64,000 bases of DNA from Microvirga lotononidis. Lineage in GTDB: Bacteria; Pseudomonadota; Alphaproteobacteria; Rhizobiales; Beijerinckiaceae. The notes below the pieces were generated by a model. That model was not told where the DNA came from and made no database searches. It worked only from the letters and a program-made list of their open reading frames with translations. The first letter of the stretch is position 1. The number at the start of each line of letters is the position of its first letter. This document shows, piece after piece, positions 40,141 to 48,865 of this stretch. A program made the position numbers and the translations under genes. The stretch lies in the NCBI RefSeq assembly GCF_034627025.1, contig NZ_CP141048.1, positions 4,354,001-4,418,000 of the forward strand, given 5' to 3'.

Positions 40141-40162
40141 TGGCCGGGCAGAAGCCCGGCCA
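40141..40162. repeat. GGCCGGG/CCCGGCC palindrome in the nuoD-nuoE spacer
   Basis: TGGCCGGGC (40141-40149) and GCCCGGCCA (40154-40162) form a perfect 9-bp stem with an AGAA loop. The same core occurs at 48767-48788 and 54495-54517, so this is one member of a dispersed palindrome family. Confidence 0.75.
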
Positions 40163-40208
40163 ATCGCGACTTGAAATTGTCCAGCACGCCTTGAAAGAGC
40201 GTGGATAT

Positions 40209-40228
40209 CCGCCCCGGATCCGGGGCGG
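40209..40228. repeat. 20-base perfect palindrome before nuoE
   Basis: CCGCCCCGGA pairs with TCCGGGGCGG without any loop, a self-complementary sequence of 20 bases seven bases after the nuoD stop. With the stem at 40141-40162 it fills most of the 115-base nuoD-nuoE spacer. Confidence 0.7.
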
Positions 40229-40234
40229 CTCTTG

Positions 40235-41425
40235 TTAGCGGTCGACCTCGCCGAACACGATGTCGATAGAGCCCAGGATGCCCGCGACGTCGGCCAGCAT
40301 GTGGCCGCGGCACATGAAATCCATGCCCTGAAGATGAGCGAATCCCGGAGCGCGAATCTTGCAGCGGTAAGGCTTATTCGTTCCGTCCGACACGAGATAG
40401 ACGCCGAACTCGCCCTTCGGGGCTTCCACGGCGGCATAGACCTCGCCCGCCGGGACGTGGAAGCCTTCCGTGTAGAGCTTGAAGTGGTGAATCAGCGCTT
40501 CCATCGAGCGCTTCATGTCCTTGCGTGACGGCGGAGCAACCTTGCCGTCGAGGGTCGCCACCGGCCCCTGCCCGTCGGGCGCCCGCAGCTTGGTAAGGCA
40601 CTGGCGCATGATCCGTACGGACTGGCGCATCTCCTCCATGCGGATGACCTGACGATCGTAGTTGTCGCCGTTCTTGCCCACGGGGATGTCGAATTCCATC
40701 TCCTCGTAGCACTCGTAAGGCTGCGCCTTGCGCAGGTCCCAGGCAACGCCGCAACTGCGGATGATCGAGCCGGAGAAGCCCCAGCGGAAGCAGTCGTCCA
40801 GCGTGAGGACGCCGATGTCGACGTTACGCTGCTTGAAGATCCGGTTGCCGATGACGAGGGTGTCGAGGTCGTCGAGCACCTGCAGGAACGGGTCGCAGAA
40901 GGCCTCGATGTCGTCGATCAGCTCAGGCTGGATGTCCATGTTCACGCCACCGGGGCGGAAATAGTTGGCATGCATCCGCGAGCCGGAGATCCTCTCGTAG
41001 AAGATCATCAGCTTCTCGCGCTCCTCGAAGCCCCAGAGAGGCGGCGTGAGCGCGCCGACGTCCATGGCCTGCGTGGTCACGTTGAGGAGGTGGGAGAGGA
41101 GCCGGCCGATTTCCGAGAACAGGACGCGGATCAGTTGAGCACGCCGAGGCACCTCGATGCCGAGCAGCTTCTCGGTCGCCAGACAGAAGGCATGCTCCTG
41201 GTTCATCGGCGCGACATAGTCGAGCCGGTCGAAATAGGGATTCGCCTGAACGTACGTCTTGTACTCGATCAGCTTCTCGGTGCCGCGGTGCAGCAGGCCG
41301 ATATGCGGATCGACACGTTCGACCACCTCGCCGTCCAGCTCCAGCACGAGGCGCAGCACGCCGTGCGCCGCCGGGTGCTGCGGGCCGAAGTTGATGGTGA
41401 AGTTGCGGATATTATGCTCGCCCAT
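40235..41425 (-). CDS. nuoD: NADH-quinone oxidoreductase subunit D
   Basis: A 396-residue subunit related to the large subunit of NiFe hydrogenases, forming the quinone site with NuoB and NuoH. It starts [33 protein letters not shown]; the quinone-binding His of GPQHPAAHG and the Tyr in [14 protein letters not shown] are present. It is a separate gene from nuoC, unlike the fused nuoCD of E. coli, and lies 18 bases after it. Confidence 0.97.
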   Translation of the reverse strand: MGEHNIRNFTINFGPQHPAAHGVLRLVLELDGEVVERVDPHIGLLHRGTEKLIEYKTYVQANPYFDRLDYVAPMNQEHAFCLATEKLLGIEVPRRAQLIRVLFSEIGRLLSHLLNVTTQAMDVGALTPPLWGFEEREKLMIFYERISGSRMHANYFRPGGVNMDIQPELIDDIEAFCDPFLQVLDDLDTLVIGNRIFKQRNVDIGVLTLDDCFRWGFSGSIIRSCGVAWDLRKAQPYECYEEMEFDIPVGKNGDNYDRQVIRMEEMRQSVRIMRQCLTKLRAPDGQGPVATLDGKVAPPSRKDMKRSMEALIHHFKLYTEGFHVPAGEVYAAVEAPKGEFGVYLVSDGTNKPYRCKIRAPGFAHLQGMDFMCRGHMLADVAGILGSIDIVFGEVDR

Positions 41426-41443
41426 GGGTCGCCTCTCCGCTCC

Positions 41444-42046
41444 TTATGCCTTGGCCTTCTCGTCGCCGGGCAGCACGTAGTCGGTGCCTTCCCAGGGCGA
41501 GAGGAAATCGAAGTTGCGGAATTCCTGGTTGAGCTTCACCGGCTCGTAGACCACGCGGCCCTGTCCGTCGTCGTAACGGACCTCGACGTAGCCGGTGAGC
41601 GGGAAGTCCTTGCGGAGCGGATGTCCCTCGAACCCGTAATCGGTCAGGATCCGGCGCAGGTCCGGATGCCCGGAGAACAGGATCCCATAGAGGTCATAGG
41701 CCTCGCGCTCGAACCAGTTCGCCGCGGGCCAGAGACCGACGAGCGAGGGAACGGGAGTGACCTCGTCCGTCTCGACCTTCAGGCGGATCCGCCGGTTATG
41801 ATGGGGCGCGAGGAAGTGATAGACCACGTCGAAGCGCTTCTCGCGGGCCGGGTAATCGGCACCGCAGATATCGATGAAGCAGACGAACCGGCACTGCGGA
41901 TCGTCCCGCAGGAAGGTCGCCACCCGGACGATGTCCTCGCGGCGGGCGACGATCGTCAGCTCGTCGAAGGCGATAGCCCGGCTCTCGATCGCCTCACCGA
42001 GGGACGAGGCGATATGATCGCTCAGGGCTTGGAGATCAGCACTCAT
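41444..42046 (-). CDS. nuoC: NADH-quinone oxidoreductase subunit C
   Basis: A 200-residue hydrophilic-arm subunit of complex I. The core [13 protein letters not shown] block (here [23 protein letters not shown]) and the C-terminal [41 protein letters not shown] are the family signature. The start is [16 protein letters not shown] at 42046; the frame continues upstream for 63 more codons, but those overlap nuoB in another frame. It follows nuoB by 14 bases. Confidence 0.96.
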   Translation of the reverse strand: MSADLQALSDHIASSLGEAIESRAIAFDELTIVARREDIVRVATFLRDDPQCRFVCFIDICGADYPAREKRFDVVYHFLAPHHNRRIRLKVETDEVTPVPSLVGLWPAANWFEREAYDLYGILFSGHPDLRRILTDYGFEGHPLRKDFPLTGYVEVRYDDGQGRVVYEPVKLNQEFRNFDFLSPWEGTDYVLPGDEKAKA

Positions 42047-42060
42047 GCAACGACCTTTGC

Positions 42061-42645
42061 TCAGCGCTCGATGGTGCCGGTCCGGCGGATCTTCTTCTGC
42101 AGAAGCAGCACTCCATACAGGAGCGCCTCGGCCGTCGGCGGGCAGCCCGGCACGTAGATGTCGACCGGCACGATCCGGTCGCAGCCACGAACCACGGAAT
42201 AGGAATAGTGATAATAACCGCCGCCATTGGCACATGAGCCCATGGAGATGACGTAGCGCGGCTCCGGCATCTGGTCATAGACCTTGCGGAGGGCGGGAGC
42301 CATCTTGTTGGTGAGCGTCCCGGCCACGATCATCACGTCGGACTGACGCGGGGAGGCGCGCGGCGCGAAGCCGAACCGCTCGACGTCGTAGCGCGGCATG
42401 GACATCTGCATCATCTCGACGGCGCAGCACGCTAGGCCGAAGGTCATCCACATGAGCGAGCCGGTGCGCGCCCAGGTGATGAGGTCCTCGGTCGAGGTCA
42501 CGAGGAAGCCCTTATCGGACAACTCTTCGTTGATGGAGACGAAATAAGGGTCCGTCGATCCGACCGGCTTGCCCGTGTTCGGGTCGATGACGCCCCACGG
42601 CGCGGGAGCGACCAGGGTCGATTGGGTATCGGAGATCAATCCCAT
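42061..42645 (-). CDS. nuoB: NADH-quinone oxidoreductase subunit B
   Basis: A 194-residue subunit carrying the terminal [4Fe-4S] cluster N2, which passes electrons to quinone. Ligands Cys73 and Cys74 are the adjacent pair in [11 protein letters not shown], with Cys138 in [11 protein letters not shown] and Cys168 in [14 protein letters not shown]. The start overlaps the end of nuoA by 10 bases, so translation is coupled. Confidence 0.97.
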   Translation of the reverse strand: MGLISDTQSTLVAPAPWGVIDPNTGKPVGSTDPYFVSINEELSDKGFLVTSTEDLITWARTGSLMWMTFGLACCAVEMMQMSMPRYDVERFGFAPRASPRQSDVMIVAGTLTNKMAPALRKVYDQMPEPRYVISMGSCANGGGYYHYSYSVVRGCDRIVPVDIYVPGCPPTAEALLYGVLLLQKKIRRTGTIER

Positions 42646-43001
42646 TCAAGGGCCCCCTTCTTCCACTCGTAAATGAATCCGACCGTCAGGACGCCCAGGA
42701 ACATCATCATGGAGATGAAGCCGAACCAGCCAAGGTTCCCGAACGTGATCGCCCAGGGAAACAGGAATGCCACTTCGAGGTCGAAGATAATGAAAAGGAT
42801 GGCGACGAGGTAGAACCGCACGTCGAACTTCATGCGGGCATCGTCGAAGGCATTGAAACCGCACTCGTAGGCGGACAGCTTCTCGGTATCGGGACGGCTG
42901 TAGGCCACGATGAACGGAGCCACGAGCAGCGCCACCCCGATCAGGAGCGATACGCCGATGAAGATTACGAGAGGCAGGTAGTCGGCGAGGAGATTCGTCA
43001 T
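42636..43001 (-). CDS. nuoA: NADH-quinone oxidoreductase subunit A
   Basis: A 121-residue, three-helix membrane subunit and first gene of the nuo operon. It starts [22 protein letters not shown]; the TMH1-2 loop [45 protein letters not shown] is the hallmark, with the quinone-access cysteine in YECGF. A longer frame to 43271 runs through the iron permease gene region and has no family support. Confidence 0.96.
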   Translation of the reverse strand: MTNLLADYLPLVIFIGVSLLIGVALLVAPFIVAYSRPDTEKLSAYECGFNAFDDARMKFDVRFYLVAILFIIFDLEVAFLFPWAITFGNLGWFGFISMMMFLGVLTVGFIYEWKKGALEWD

Positions 43002-43111
43002 ACGACACCTAGAAGGTACGGAGCACGGCCTAGGACCGGCAACCTGAAACGCATTTAAGCCACAGATGGGCCCGACGAAAGCCCCTGCGGCAACACGTTG
43101 ATTGCGCGGGA

Positions 43112-43140
43112 GGCTTAACCGAGTTCCCCTTCCGTGACAA
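43112..43140 (-). promoter_or_regulatory. Possible nuo operon promoter
   Basis: On the - strand TTGTCA (43135-43140) is followed after 17 bases by TAAGCC (43112-43117). The -35 match is good and the -10 match is poor. A promoter for the 15-kb nuo operon must lie in the 173 bases between the iron permease-like gene and nuoA, and this is the best pair I see. Confidence 0.3.
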
Positions 43141-43174
43141 GTGTTTGCACTGCCGCAAAAAGAACCATTCCAAA

Positions 43175-43609
43175 TTAGGATGTGGCCTTTTCCGCCGCTT
43201 TCGCCGCTTTTCGGTTGGCTGCGGCCTCGGCCTGCCCTGCGGCAGCCTCGGCCTTGGCCTTCGCCTCGCACTTGGCCCGAATCTCGTCGAGCTCTTCCTG
43301 GGTCAGGTGTTCGATACCGATGAACACGTTTTGAGCCGCACTGGCCCGGATCAGCTCGTCGAGCTTGGCCTGAATGGCCGCGCCGTCACGATTCTGCGTA
43401 TTCTGGATCAGGAACACCATCAGGAAGGTGACGATCGTCGTCCCGGTATTCACGACAAGCTGCCAGGTATCGGAAAACCCGAACAACGGGCCGCTGAGAG
43501 CCCAAACCAGGATGATAAGGAGACTGACACCAAAGGTCATGGGCCGACCCGCTACCTGGGCGACCCAATTGGAGAAACTCGTGAACAATCTAGACGTCAA
43601 CATCGACAA
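43175..43609 (-). CDS. Low-affinity iron permease family membrane protein
   Basis: A 144-residue protein with two helices at about residues 23-40 and 52-68 and the family block [45 protein letters not shown], which defines the small bacterial members of the low-affinity iron permease family (PF04120). The name comes from yeast Fet4; iron transport by these two-helix bacterial proteins is not established. The C-terminal 40 residues are an Ala/Lys/Glu-rich helix ([30 protein letters not shown]), probably a coiled coil. It lies alone between nuoA and the tRNA gene. Confidence 0.8.
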   Translation of the reverse strand: MSMLTSRLFTSFSNWVAQVAGRPMTFGVSLLIILVWALSGPLFGFSDTWQLVVNTGTTIVTFLMVFLIQNTQNRDGAAIQAKLDELIRASAAQNVFIGIEHLTQEELDEIRAKCEAKAKAEAAAGQAEAAANRKAAKAAEKATS

Positions 43610-43793
43610 CGACCTCGCACCTCCCCTCGCCGGTTAACGCCCAGCTGGGCCAAATGCTCCAAACCACGAGGAGAATGCGGCCTTCGGCCAAAAAGCGCCG
43701 CCCCGACGGAGAAATCCCGCGGATCGCGACGGCTCGCCAGCTCCGGGATGCGTCATCCAGAGCCCTATCGAACCTGATTTTCGGGAGGGGAAG

Positions 43794-43870
43794 TGGCGCG
43801 GGCGACGGGGCTCGAACCCGCGACCTCCGGCGTGACAGGCCGGCACTCTAACCGACTGAGCTACGCCCGC
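43794..43870 (-). tRNA. tRNA-Asp (anticodon GTC)
   Basis: The 77-base sequence read on the - strand starts GCGGGCGTAGCTCAG and ends CGCCCGCGCCA with encoded CCA. The acceptor arm GCGGGCG/CGCCCGC pairs fully, the T arm has GGTTCGAGCC with GCGGG/CCCGT flanks, and the anticodon loop CTGTCAC gives GTC, read as Asp. Confidence 0.95.
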
Positions 43871-43993
43871 GCATTGGACCGCCAAAGCGGTGTGGGTGCG
43901 GTTTAAGGGCGGCCCTGCCCCCTGTCAAGCGCTGAATACAACCGTTTCGGAAAGACCGCGCCAAATGAGATTTCCCGGGCCGCCCGGCCTCGA

Positions 43994-44512
43994 TCACTCG
44001 CCTACCGGAGCCTCGCCTGCGCCTTTCAGGGAGGACAGAACCCGGTCGCATTCGTAGAGATCCTCGAGGGCGGCTCGGAGCCCATGGAGCGCCTCCGGCG
44101 ACAGCCCTTCCCGAGGAGGAAGACGGTCTGAATCCTCCTCTTCATCGAGGTTGGGACCCGTCGATGGCGCTTTATCCTCAACGGCCGGCTGCGCGCCGCC
44201 GGCAGGCAGCGCCGAGGCGCTCTGTTCGCCGCGTCCAACCGCCTGGACGAAGCGCACCCCCTCTTCTTTCAGGATCCGCTGCACGCCCTTGATCGTATAG
44301 CCTTCGCCGTAGAGGAAGTGGCGAATCCCCTTGAGCAGGTCGACATCGTCCGGGCGGTAATAGCGCCGTCCGCCGCCGCGTTTCAGCGGCTTGATATGAC
44401 TGAAACGGGTCTCCCAGAAGCGCAGCACATGCTGAGGAACATCGAGATCTTCGGCGACCTCGCTGATCGTGCGGAATGCGTCGGGGCTCTTGTCCATGAC
44501 GCCACTCGCCAT
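43994..44512 (-). CDS. MerR family transcriptional regulator
   Basis: A 172-residue protein with an N-terminal MerR-type winged helix (about residues 12-85: [69 protein letters not shown]). The C-terminal half is low-complexity and acidic and has no cysteine pattern for metal sensing, so the effector is unknown. This regulator is a fixed downstream neighbour of ihfA in Hyphomicrobiales, 7 bases after it. ATG 44497 (MDKSPDAF) is an alternative start. Confidence 0.88.
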   Translation of the reverse strand: MASGVMDKSPDAFRTISEVAEDLDVPQHVLRFWETRFSHIKPLKRGGGRRYYRPDDVDLLKGIRHFLYGEGYTIKGVQRILKEEGVRFVQAVGRGEQSASALPAGGAQPAVEDKAPSTGPNLDEEEDSDRLPPREGLSPEALHGLRAALEDLYECDRVLSSLKGAGEAPVGE

Positions 44513-44519
44513 CGCCGGA

Positions 44520-44831
44520 TCAATCCTCGCCTTCGAAGGTCTCGCCGTTGATATGCGCCTTCAAGACGTTCGAGGGCTTGAAAACCATGACGCGGCGGGG
44601 ATCGATCGGAACCTCGACGCCGGTCTTGGGATTGCGGCCGACCCGCTCTCCCTTGCTGCGCACGATGAAGGACCCGAAGGACGACAGCTTGACGGTCTCG
44701 CCGGCGGCCAGGCTGTCGCAGATCTCGGCCAAGACCCGCTCCACCAATTCAGCCGATTCGGTCCGCGAGAGCCCCACCTTCTGATAGACGGCCTCGCTCA
44801 GGTCCGCTCTCGTTATCGTCTTGCCAGCCAT
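44520..44831 (-). CDS. ihfA: Integration host factor subunit alpha
   Basis: A 103-residue HU/IHF-family DNA-bending protein. The pattern [37 protein letters not shown] and the beta-arm [23 protein letters not shown], with the DNA-intercalating proline, are the IhfA signature. It acts as a heterodimer with IhfB, which is not in the window. It probably has its own promoter in the 130-base gap after fabH. Confidence 0.95.
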   Translation of the reverse strand: MAGKTITRADLSEAVYQKVGLSRTESAELVERVLAEICDSLAAGETVKLSSFGSFIVRSKGERVGRNPKTGVEVPIDPRRVMVFKPSNVLKAHINGETFEGED

Positions 44832-44878
44832 TGAGCTCCCCAGCGCGAATGAGTTCCTTGGTCTTGTCGTCCAGGACG

Positions 44879-44907
44879 ACGCTATGCAGATGGCTCCCTA
44901 TGGTCAA
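44879..44907 (-). promoter_or_regulatory. Possible ihfA promoter
   Basis: On the - strand TTGACC (44902-44907) is followed after 17 bases by TAGCGT (44879-44884). The -35 hexamer is near-consensus and the -10 is weak. It lies in the fabH-ihfA spacer, 48 bases before the ihfA start. Confidence 0.35.
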
Positions 44908-44961
44908 CCGCCAAGGTCGATAGACCGGATACCACCAGAGTCGATTCCTTCCACCGGCGGA

Positions 44962-45939
44962 TTACCAACGGATCAGCGCGCTGCCCCAGGTGAAGCCGCC
45001 GCCGATCGCCTCGATCATGACGAGGTCCCCGTCCCTGATCCGCCCGTCCTTTCGAGCAGTGTCCAGCGCGAGGGGAATCGAAGCTGCCGATGTATTGCCG
45101 TGCCTATTGACGGTGATGACGACTTTCTCCGGCGCGATGCCGAGCTTGTCCGCGCTAGCCGTGATAATGCGCTTGTTGGCCTGGTGCGGCACGAACCACT
45201 TCAGCTCCTCGGGGCTCGTGCCGGTCGCCTTGAAGGCATCCTGTACGACATCGGCCACCATGCCAACGGCGAACTTGAAGACTTCGCGCCCCTCCATCTT
45301 CAGAACGCCCGTCGTCTTCGTCGAACCGGGACCGCCATCGACATAGAGCTTATCCCGGTAGCGACCGTCGGACCGGAGGTGAGAGGTCAGGACGCCTCGA
45401 TCGGAGGACGTGCCCTCCCCCTCCTGGGCCTCCAGCACGATAGCTCCCGCGCCGTCGCCAAACAGCACGCAGGTGGTGCGGTCGTTCCAGTCGAGAATGC
45501 GGGAAAAGGTCTCGGCACCGACAACGAGGGCGCGCTTGTGCGAACCGGATTGCAGGAACTTGTCCGCCGTCGCCACCGCATAGACGAAACCCGTGCAGAC
45601 GGCCTGGAGATCGAAGGCTGCCCCATGGGTCATGCCGATGCCGGTCTGGATCATCGTGGCGGTCGAGGGGAAGGTGTAATCCGGCGTCGAGGTCGCACAG
45701 ATGACCAGATCGATATCCTCGGCCCGAAGCCCGGCATCGGCTAGGGCTGCCTCCGCCGCCTTGATCCCAAGCACCGATGTAGTCTCGTCGTCGTCAGCGA
45801 TGTGGCGCGCCTCGATGCCGGTCCGCTGCACGATCCAGTCGTGCGAAGTGTCCACCAGCTTCTCAAGGTCCTGGTTTGTCAGTTTACGCCTCGGCAGATA
45901 CGAGCCGACGCCGCGTACGACGGAACGAATACGTTTCAA
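44962..45939 (-). CDS. fabH: 3-oxoacyl-ACP synthase III
   Basis: A 325-residue ketoacyl synthase that starts type II fatty acid synthesis by condensing acetyl-CoA with malonyl-ACP. The active-site cysteine is Cys115 in [12 protein letters not shown], with the His of [11 protein letters not shown] and the Asn of [12 protein letters not shown] completing the Cys-His-Asn triad. It follows plsX by 12 bases, the standard plsX-fabH pair. Confidence 0.96.
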   Translation of the reverse strand: MKRIRSVVRGVGSYLPRRKLTNQDLEKLVDTSHDWIVQRTGIEARHIADDDETTSVLGIKAAEAALADAGLRAEDIDLVICATSTPDYTFPSTATMIQTGIGMTHGAAFDLQAVCTGFVYAVATADKFLQSGSHKRALVVGAETFSRILDWNDRTTCVLFGDGAGAIVLEAQEGEGTSSDRGVLTSHLRSDGRYRDKLYVDGGPGSTKTTGVLKMEGREVFKFAVGMVADVVQDAFKATGTSPEELKWFVPHQANKRIITASADKLGIAPEKVVITVNRHGNTSAASIPLALDTARKDGRIRDGDLVMIEAIGGGFTWGSALIRW

Positions 45940-45951
45940 GATGCGCCTTCC

Positions 45952-46986
45952 TCAGGCCGAGTGGCCAACCGGGTCATGGTCGAGCATGCTCCGGATTGTG
46001 TTCATCAATTCAAAATGCGCCATGTCGTAGGCGACGTCGATGGCGCTGGCGAAGCCTAGATCGTCCGTGCCGCCGTGGCTTTTGACGACGACGCCTTCGA
46101 GGCCCAGGAAGACACCGCCATTGACCTTGCGGGGATCCATTTTGTCCCGGAGAGCATTAAAGGCCTGTTTCGCGAAGAGATAGCCTATCTTGGCCATCAG
46201 GGTGCGACTCATGGCCGAGCGCAGGTACTGGGCGATCTGCTTCGCCGTTCCCTCGGCGGTCTTCAGGGCAATGTTGCCCGTAAACCCTTCGGTCACGACC
46301 ACATCGACGGTGCCTTTGCCGAGATCGTCTCCTTCGACGAAGCCGCGATAATCCAGATGCGGGAGATTCGCGTCCTTTAGGATCCGGCTTGCCTCCTTGA
46401 CGGCCTCGATGCCCTTAATCTCTTCCGTACCGACATTCAGGAGCCCGACGGTCGGGCGATCCAGGTCGAATACGATCCGAGCCATGGCGGCCCCCATGAT
46501 CGCCATATCCACCAGATGTCCCGCATCCGCCCCGATCGTCGCGCCGACATCAAGCACGATGCTTTCCCCGCGCAAGGTCGGCCACATGCAGGCGATGGCC
46601 GGGCGCTCGATATGGGCCATGGTCTTGAGGCAGACCTTGGCAGTCGCCATCAGGGCCCCGGTATTGCCCGCCGACACGGCTGCATCCGCCTCCCCGTCCC
46701 GGACAGCCTGGACGGCCCGCCACATGGACGATTTCCCCCGCCCCATCCGGATGGCCTGGCTCGGTTTCTCGTCCATGGCGATGGCGATGTCGGTATGGCG
46801 CAATTCGGTCGCTTCCTTCAGCTTGGGATGAGCTTTCAGAAGGGGCGCGACGATCGCTTCATTGCCGAACATCAGGAAGCGGAGGTCCGGATGCCGCTCC
46901 AAGGCCAAGGCTGCGCCCGGGATCACGATGGACGGACCGTGATCGCCCCCCATCGCATCAAGCGAAATACGCACCGGCTTCGGCAT
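45952..46986 (-). CDS. plsX: Phosphate acyltransferase PlsX
   Basis: A 344-residue peripheral membrane enzyme that turns acyl-ACP and phosphate into acyl-phosphate, the donor for PlsY in phospholipid synthesis. It starts [23 protein letters not shown] and carries [10 protein letters not shown] and the [15 protein letters not shown] block of the family. It heads the plsX-fabH-ihfA-merR group, 140 bases after the DUF177 gene. Confidence 0.96.
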   Translation of the reverse strand: MPKPVRISLDAMGGDHGPSIVIPGAALALERHPDLRFLMFGNEAIVAPLLKAHPKLKEATELRHTDIAIAMDEKPSQAIRMGRGKSSMWRAVQAVRDGEADAAVSAGNTGALMATAKVCLKTMAHIERPAIACMWPTLRGESIVLDVGATIGADAGHLVDMAIMGAAMARIVFDLDRPTVGLLNVGTEEIKGIEAVKEASRILKDANLPHLDYRGFVEGDDLGKGTVDVVVTEGFTGNIALKTAEGTAKQIAQYLRSAMSRTLMAKIGYLFAKQAFNALRDKMDPRKVNGGVFLGLEGVVVKSHGGTDDLGFASAIDVAYDMAHFELMNTIRSMLDHDPVGHSA

Positions 46987-47126
46987 GAACGATTGTTCTT
47001 TCTTTTTAAGTCATTCAACAGGGGGCGGAAAATAGCGGTTTGCGGTTGCTCCGCAACTGAATTCTCAGGAGTTGCGCCTACCTTACGCAACGTGCAGGTA
47101 TGCGCTGAAGCCTGACGCCGCCAGCC

Positions 47127-47642
47127 CTATTGGCTTCCCTTGAGCCTGTTCAAGGACGCGAATGGAGAATCCTTTGCATCGGCGGGATCCTGGTAGCTGA
47201 AATCGACGCCGGGCTTCCGGGGATAGGGATCCAGGCCGAGAGCCAGGAACTCGGCCGTGAGCGCACCGAGGTCGATCTGCCCGTTCACGATCTCGTCCGG
47301 GGGCTCATATTCGTTGATATCGGTGGGCGGTTCCGCCGGCATCCCGGACGGTTCAGCGAAATCGACTTCGACCTCTTCCTCCATCGTGGAATCGAAGGGC
47401 TCCAGGGACGTGACGCAGACCTGCGTGATCGAGGCCTTGACCACGCCCGTCACATGGATGCCCTTGGCCGAGGCCTTCAGCTGGTAGTCGCCGGAGAGGG
47501 CCTGGATCCCCGGCAGCCCGAAGTCCTTTGCCAGCGCGGCGCATTCCTCGGCCGTCGCCTCCACATGGACCTCCTGCCCCCGGGGCGGGATCTTCATGAC
47601 GTCGATCAGCCGCGACAAGGGTCCCACGGTTTCCGGTGTCAT
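47127..47642 (-). CDS. yceD: YceD/DUF177 family protein
   Basis: A 171-residue protein of the DUF177 family. The core is a beta-rich domain with GDYQLKASAKGIHVTGVVKASITQVCVTSLEPFDSTMEEEVEVDFAE, followed by the family's acidic YEPPDEIVNGQIDLGALTAEFLALGLDPYPRKPG. Members associate with 23S rRNA in E. coli and plants. Usually yceD lies upstream of rpmF and plsX; here rpmF is absent between them. It follows the ubiquinol-cytochrome c chaperone gene by 12 bases. Confidence 0.9.
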   Translation of the reverse strand: MTPETVGPLSRLIDVMKIPPRGQEVHVEATAEECAALAKDFGLPGIQALSGDYQLKASAKGIHVTGVVKASITQVCVTSLEPFDSTMEEEVEVDFAEPSGMPAEPPTDINEYEPPDEIVNGQIDLGALTAEFLALGLDPYPRKPGVDFSYQDPADAKDSPFASLNRLKGSQ

Positions 47643-47654
47643 CAGGTTGCCTCC

Positions 47655-48185
47655 TTAAGCAAAGGTCTCAGGTTCAGGAAAAGTGGGGCCGGTCTCCAGA
47701 AGGGTGTCCAGATCCATTGCCTTGAGCCCCCGATCGGCTGCGAAGGCATAACGCGCCAGGGGGCCGGCCGGTGCCTCACCGCCGTAGACGTTGCGGCCGA
47801 AAGCAAGCGCCAGAGCCTCCCCGTCGTCGGCATTCAGGGGAGCGTCATAGGCGTGAGCCCGTCCGTAGAAGGATTCCGCGACCTTCTTCATGCGTTTCGG
47901 CACGACCGTGTCGCCGACGCCCATTTCCCTCAAGGACGCATCCATGTCCCGGAAGAAGGCATCCGTCAGGTCCTTGGCCACCTCATCCGCGGGCTGCGGG
48001 AGCTGGCGCAGGGCGCGCAGGACCAGCACCATATGCAGCGACAGCGCCTCGAACCGCCCTTCCAAGGTGTCGGGAATGCCAAGTGCCGCATAGAGCCCGG
48101 GAGCACGGGACGCCGTCGCGATTCTCTTGTAGAGGGTCGCGATGGTGGTGCGTCGGGGGTCTTTGCGGAAGAGACTGAAGATCAC
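47655..48185 (-). CDS. Ubiquinol-cytochrome c chaperone (CBP3-like)
   Basis: A 176-residue helical protein of the Ubiq_cyt_C_chap family, related to mitochondrial CBP3/UQCC1, which helps cytochrome b assembly in complex III. It contains the typical LYKRIATASRAPGLYAALGIPDTLEGRFEALSLHMVLVLRALRQL and LTDAFFRDMDASLREMGVGDTVVPKRMKKVAESFYGRAHAYDAPL. Linked to yceD in most Hyphomicrobiales. The gene opens a - strand unit that diverges from the BamE-like gene. Confidence 0.9.
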   Translation of the reverse strand: MIFSLFRKDPRRTTIATLYKRIATASRAPGLYAALGIPDTLEGRFEALSLHMVLVLRALRQLPQPADEVAKDLTDAFFRDMDASLREMGVGDTVVPKRMKKVAESFYGRAHAYDAPLNADDGEALALAFGRNVYGGEAPAGPLARYAFAADRGLKAMDLDTLLETGPTFPEPETFA

Positions 48186-48287
48186 GGCTCTGCCCTTCCA
48201 AGCTTGTCAAATTCCTAGCCTCGGGTTACGCCATCACCATCCGTAGGCGCAAGCTCATCCGCGCCGCAATTCTGGAAGAACCGTACG

Positions 48288-48740
48288 ATGCGTCGATATC
48301 ATACCCTTTTGGTGCGTTTGGCTACTGCAACCGTTCTCGCCTCTTCCTTGGCCGCCTGCACGATGGGCGAGGAATTCCAGCGCGGCTATGTCGTGGATGA
48401 GCGTGCGCTTGCACAGGTGAAGAAGGGAATGAGCGCCGATCAGGTTCTTCAGACCCTCGGAACTCCCTCCACGGTCTCCACCGTCGGCAACCGCAACTGG
48501 TATTATATCAGCCAAAAGTCCCGCAGGACGCTTCAGTTCATGGGCGAGCAGGTCGTGGACCAGCAGGTGACCGCTGTCTATTTCGACAAGGGCCTGAGGG
48601 TCGAGCGCGTCGCCCTCTACGGCCTCCAGGACGGCAAGGTCTTCGACTTCATCAGCCGCACCACCCCGGCCGGCGGCGAAGAGGCGAGCTTCCTCGGCCA
48701 GATCTTCAAGGGCATGACCACCTTCAACCCGTTCAGCTGA
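48288..48740 (+). CDS. bamE: Outer membrane lipoprotein BamE/SmpA/OmlA family
   Basis: A 150-residue lipoprotein. The signal peptide RRYHTLLVRLATATVLASSLAAC ends in a lipobox with lipidated Cys24 (position +2 is Thr, so sorting to the outer membrane). The BamE fold follows: VDERALAQVKKGMSADQVLQTLGTPSTVSTVGNRNWYYIS ... VTAVYFDKGLRVERVALYGLQDGKVF. It is a small component of the BAM outer-membrane protein assembly machine with BamA (6783-9173 in this window). It is divergent from the chaperone gene at 48185 and ends in an intrinsic terminator. Confidence 0.94.
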   Translation: MRRYHTLLVRLATATVLASSLAACTMGEEFQRGYVVDERALAQVKKGMSADQVLQTLGTPSTVSTVGNRNWYYISQKSRRTLQFMGEQVVDQQVTAVYFDKGLRVERVALYGLQDGKVFDFISRTTPAGGEEASFLGQIFKGMTTFNPFS

Positions 48741-48766
48741 TCCTCTGTCAGCCAAAGAATTCGGCA

Positions 48767-48794
48767 TGGCCGGGCTTCGTCCCGGCCATTTTCT
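48767..48794 (+). terminator. Intrinsic terminator of bamE
   Basis: TGGCCGGG (48767-48774) and CCCGGCCA (48781-48788) form an 8-bp stem around CTTCGT, followed by TTTTCTTT. It belongs to the GGCCGGG palindrome family seen at 40141 and 54495, here with a T tract and so usable as terminator. Confidence 0.8.
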
Positions 48795-48817
48795 TTGAGT
48801 CTGACAGAGAAGCAAAT

Positions 48818-48841
48818 AGCCCGCGGCGCTCGCCGCGGGCT
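48818..48841 (-). terminator. Terminator of hppA
   Basis: AGCCCGCGGC (48818-48827) and GCCGCGGGCT (48832-48841) form a perfect 10-bp stem with a 4-base loop. On the - strand it is followed by ATTTGCTT, 24 bases after the hppA stop. It faces the bamE terminator. Confidence 0.75.
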
Positions 48842-48865
48842 TGAGGATCGTTGCTGCAGGCGCCT

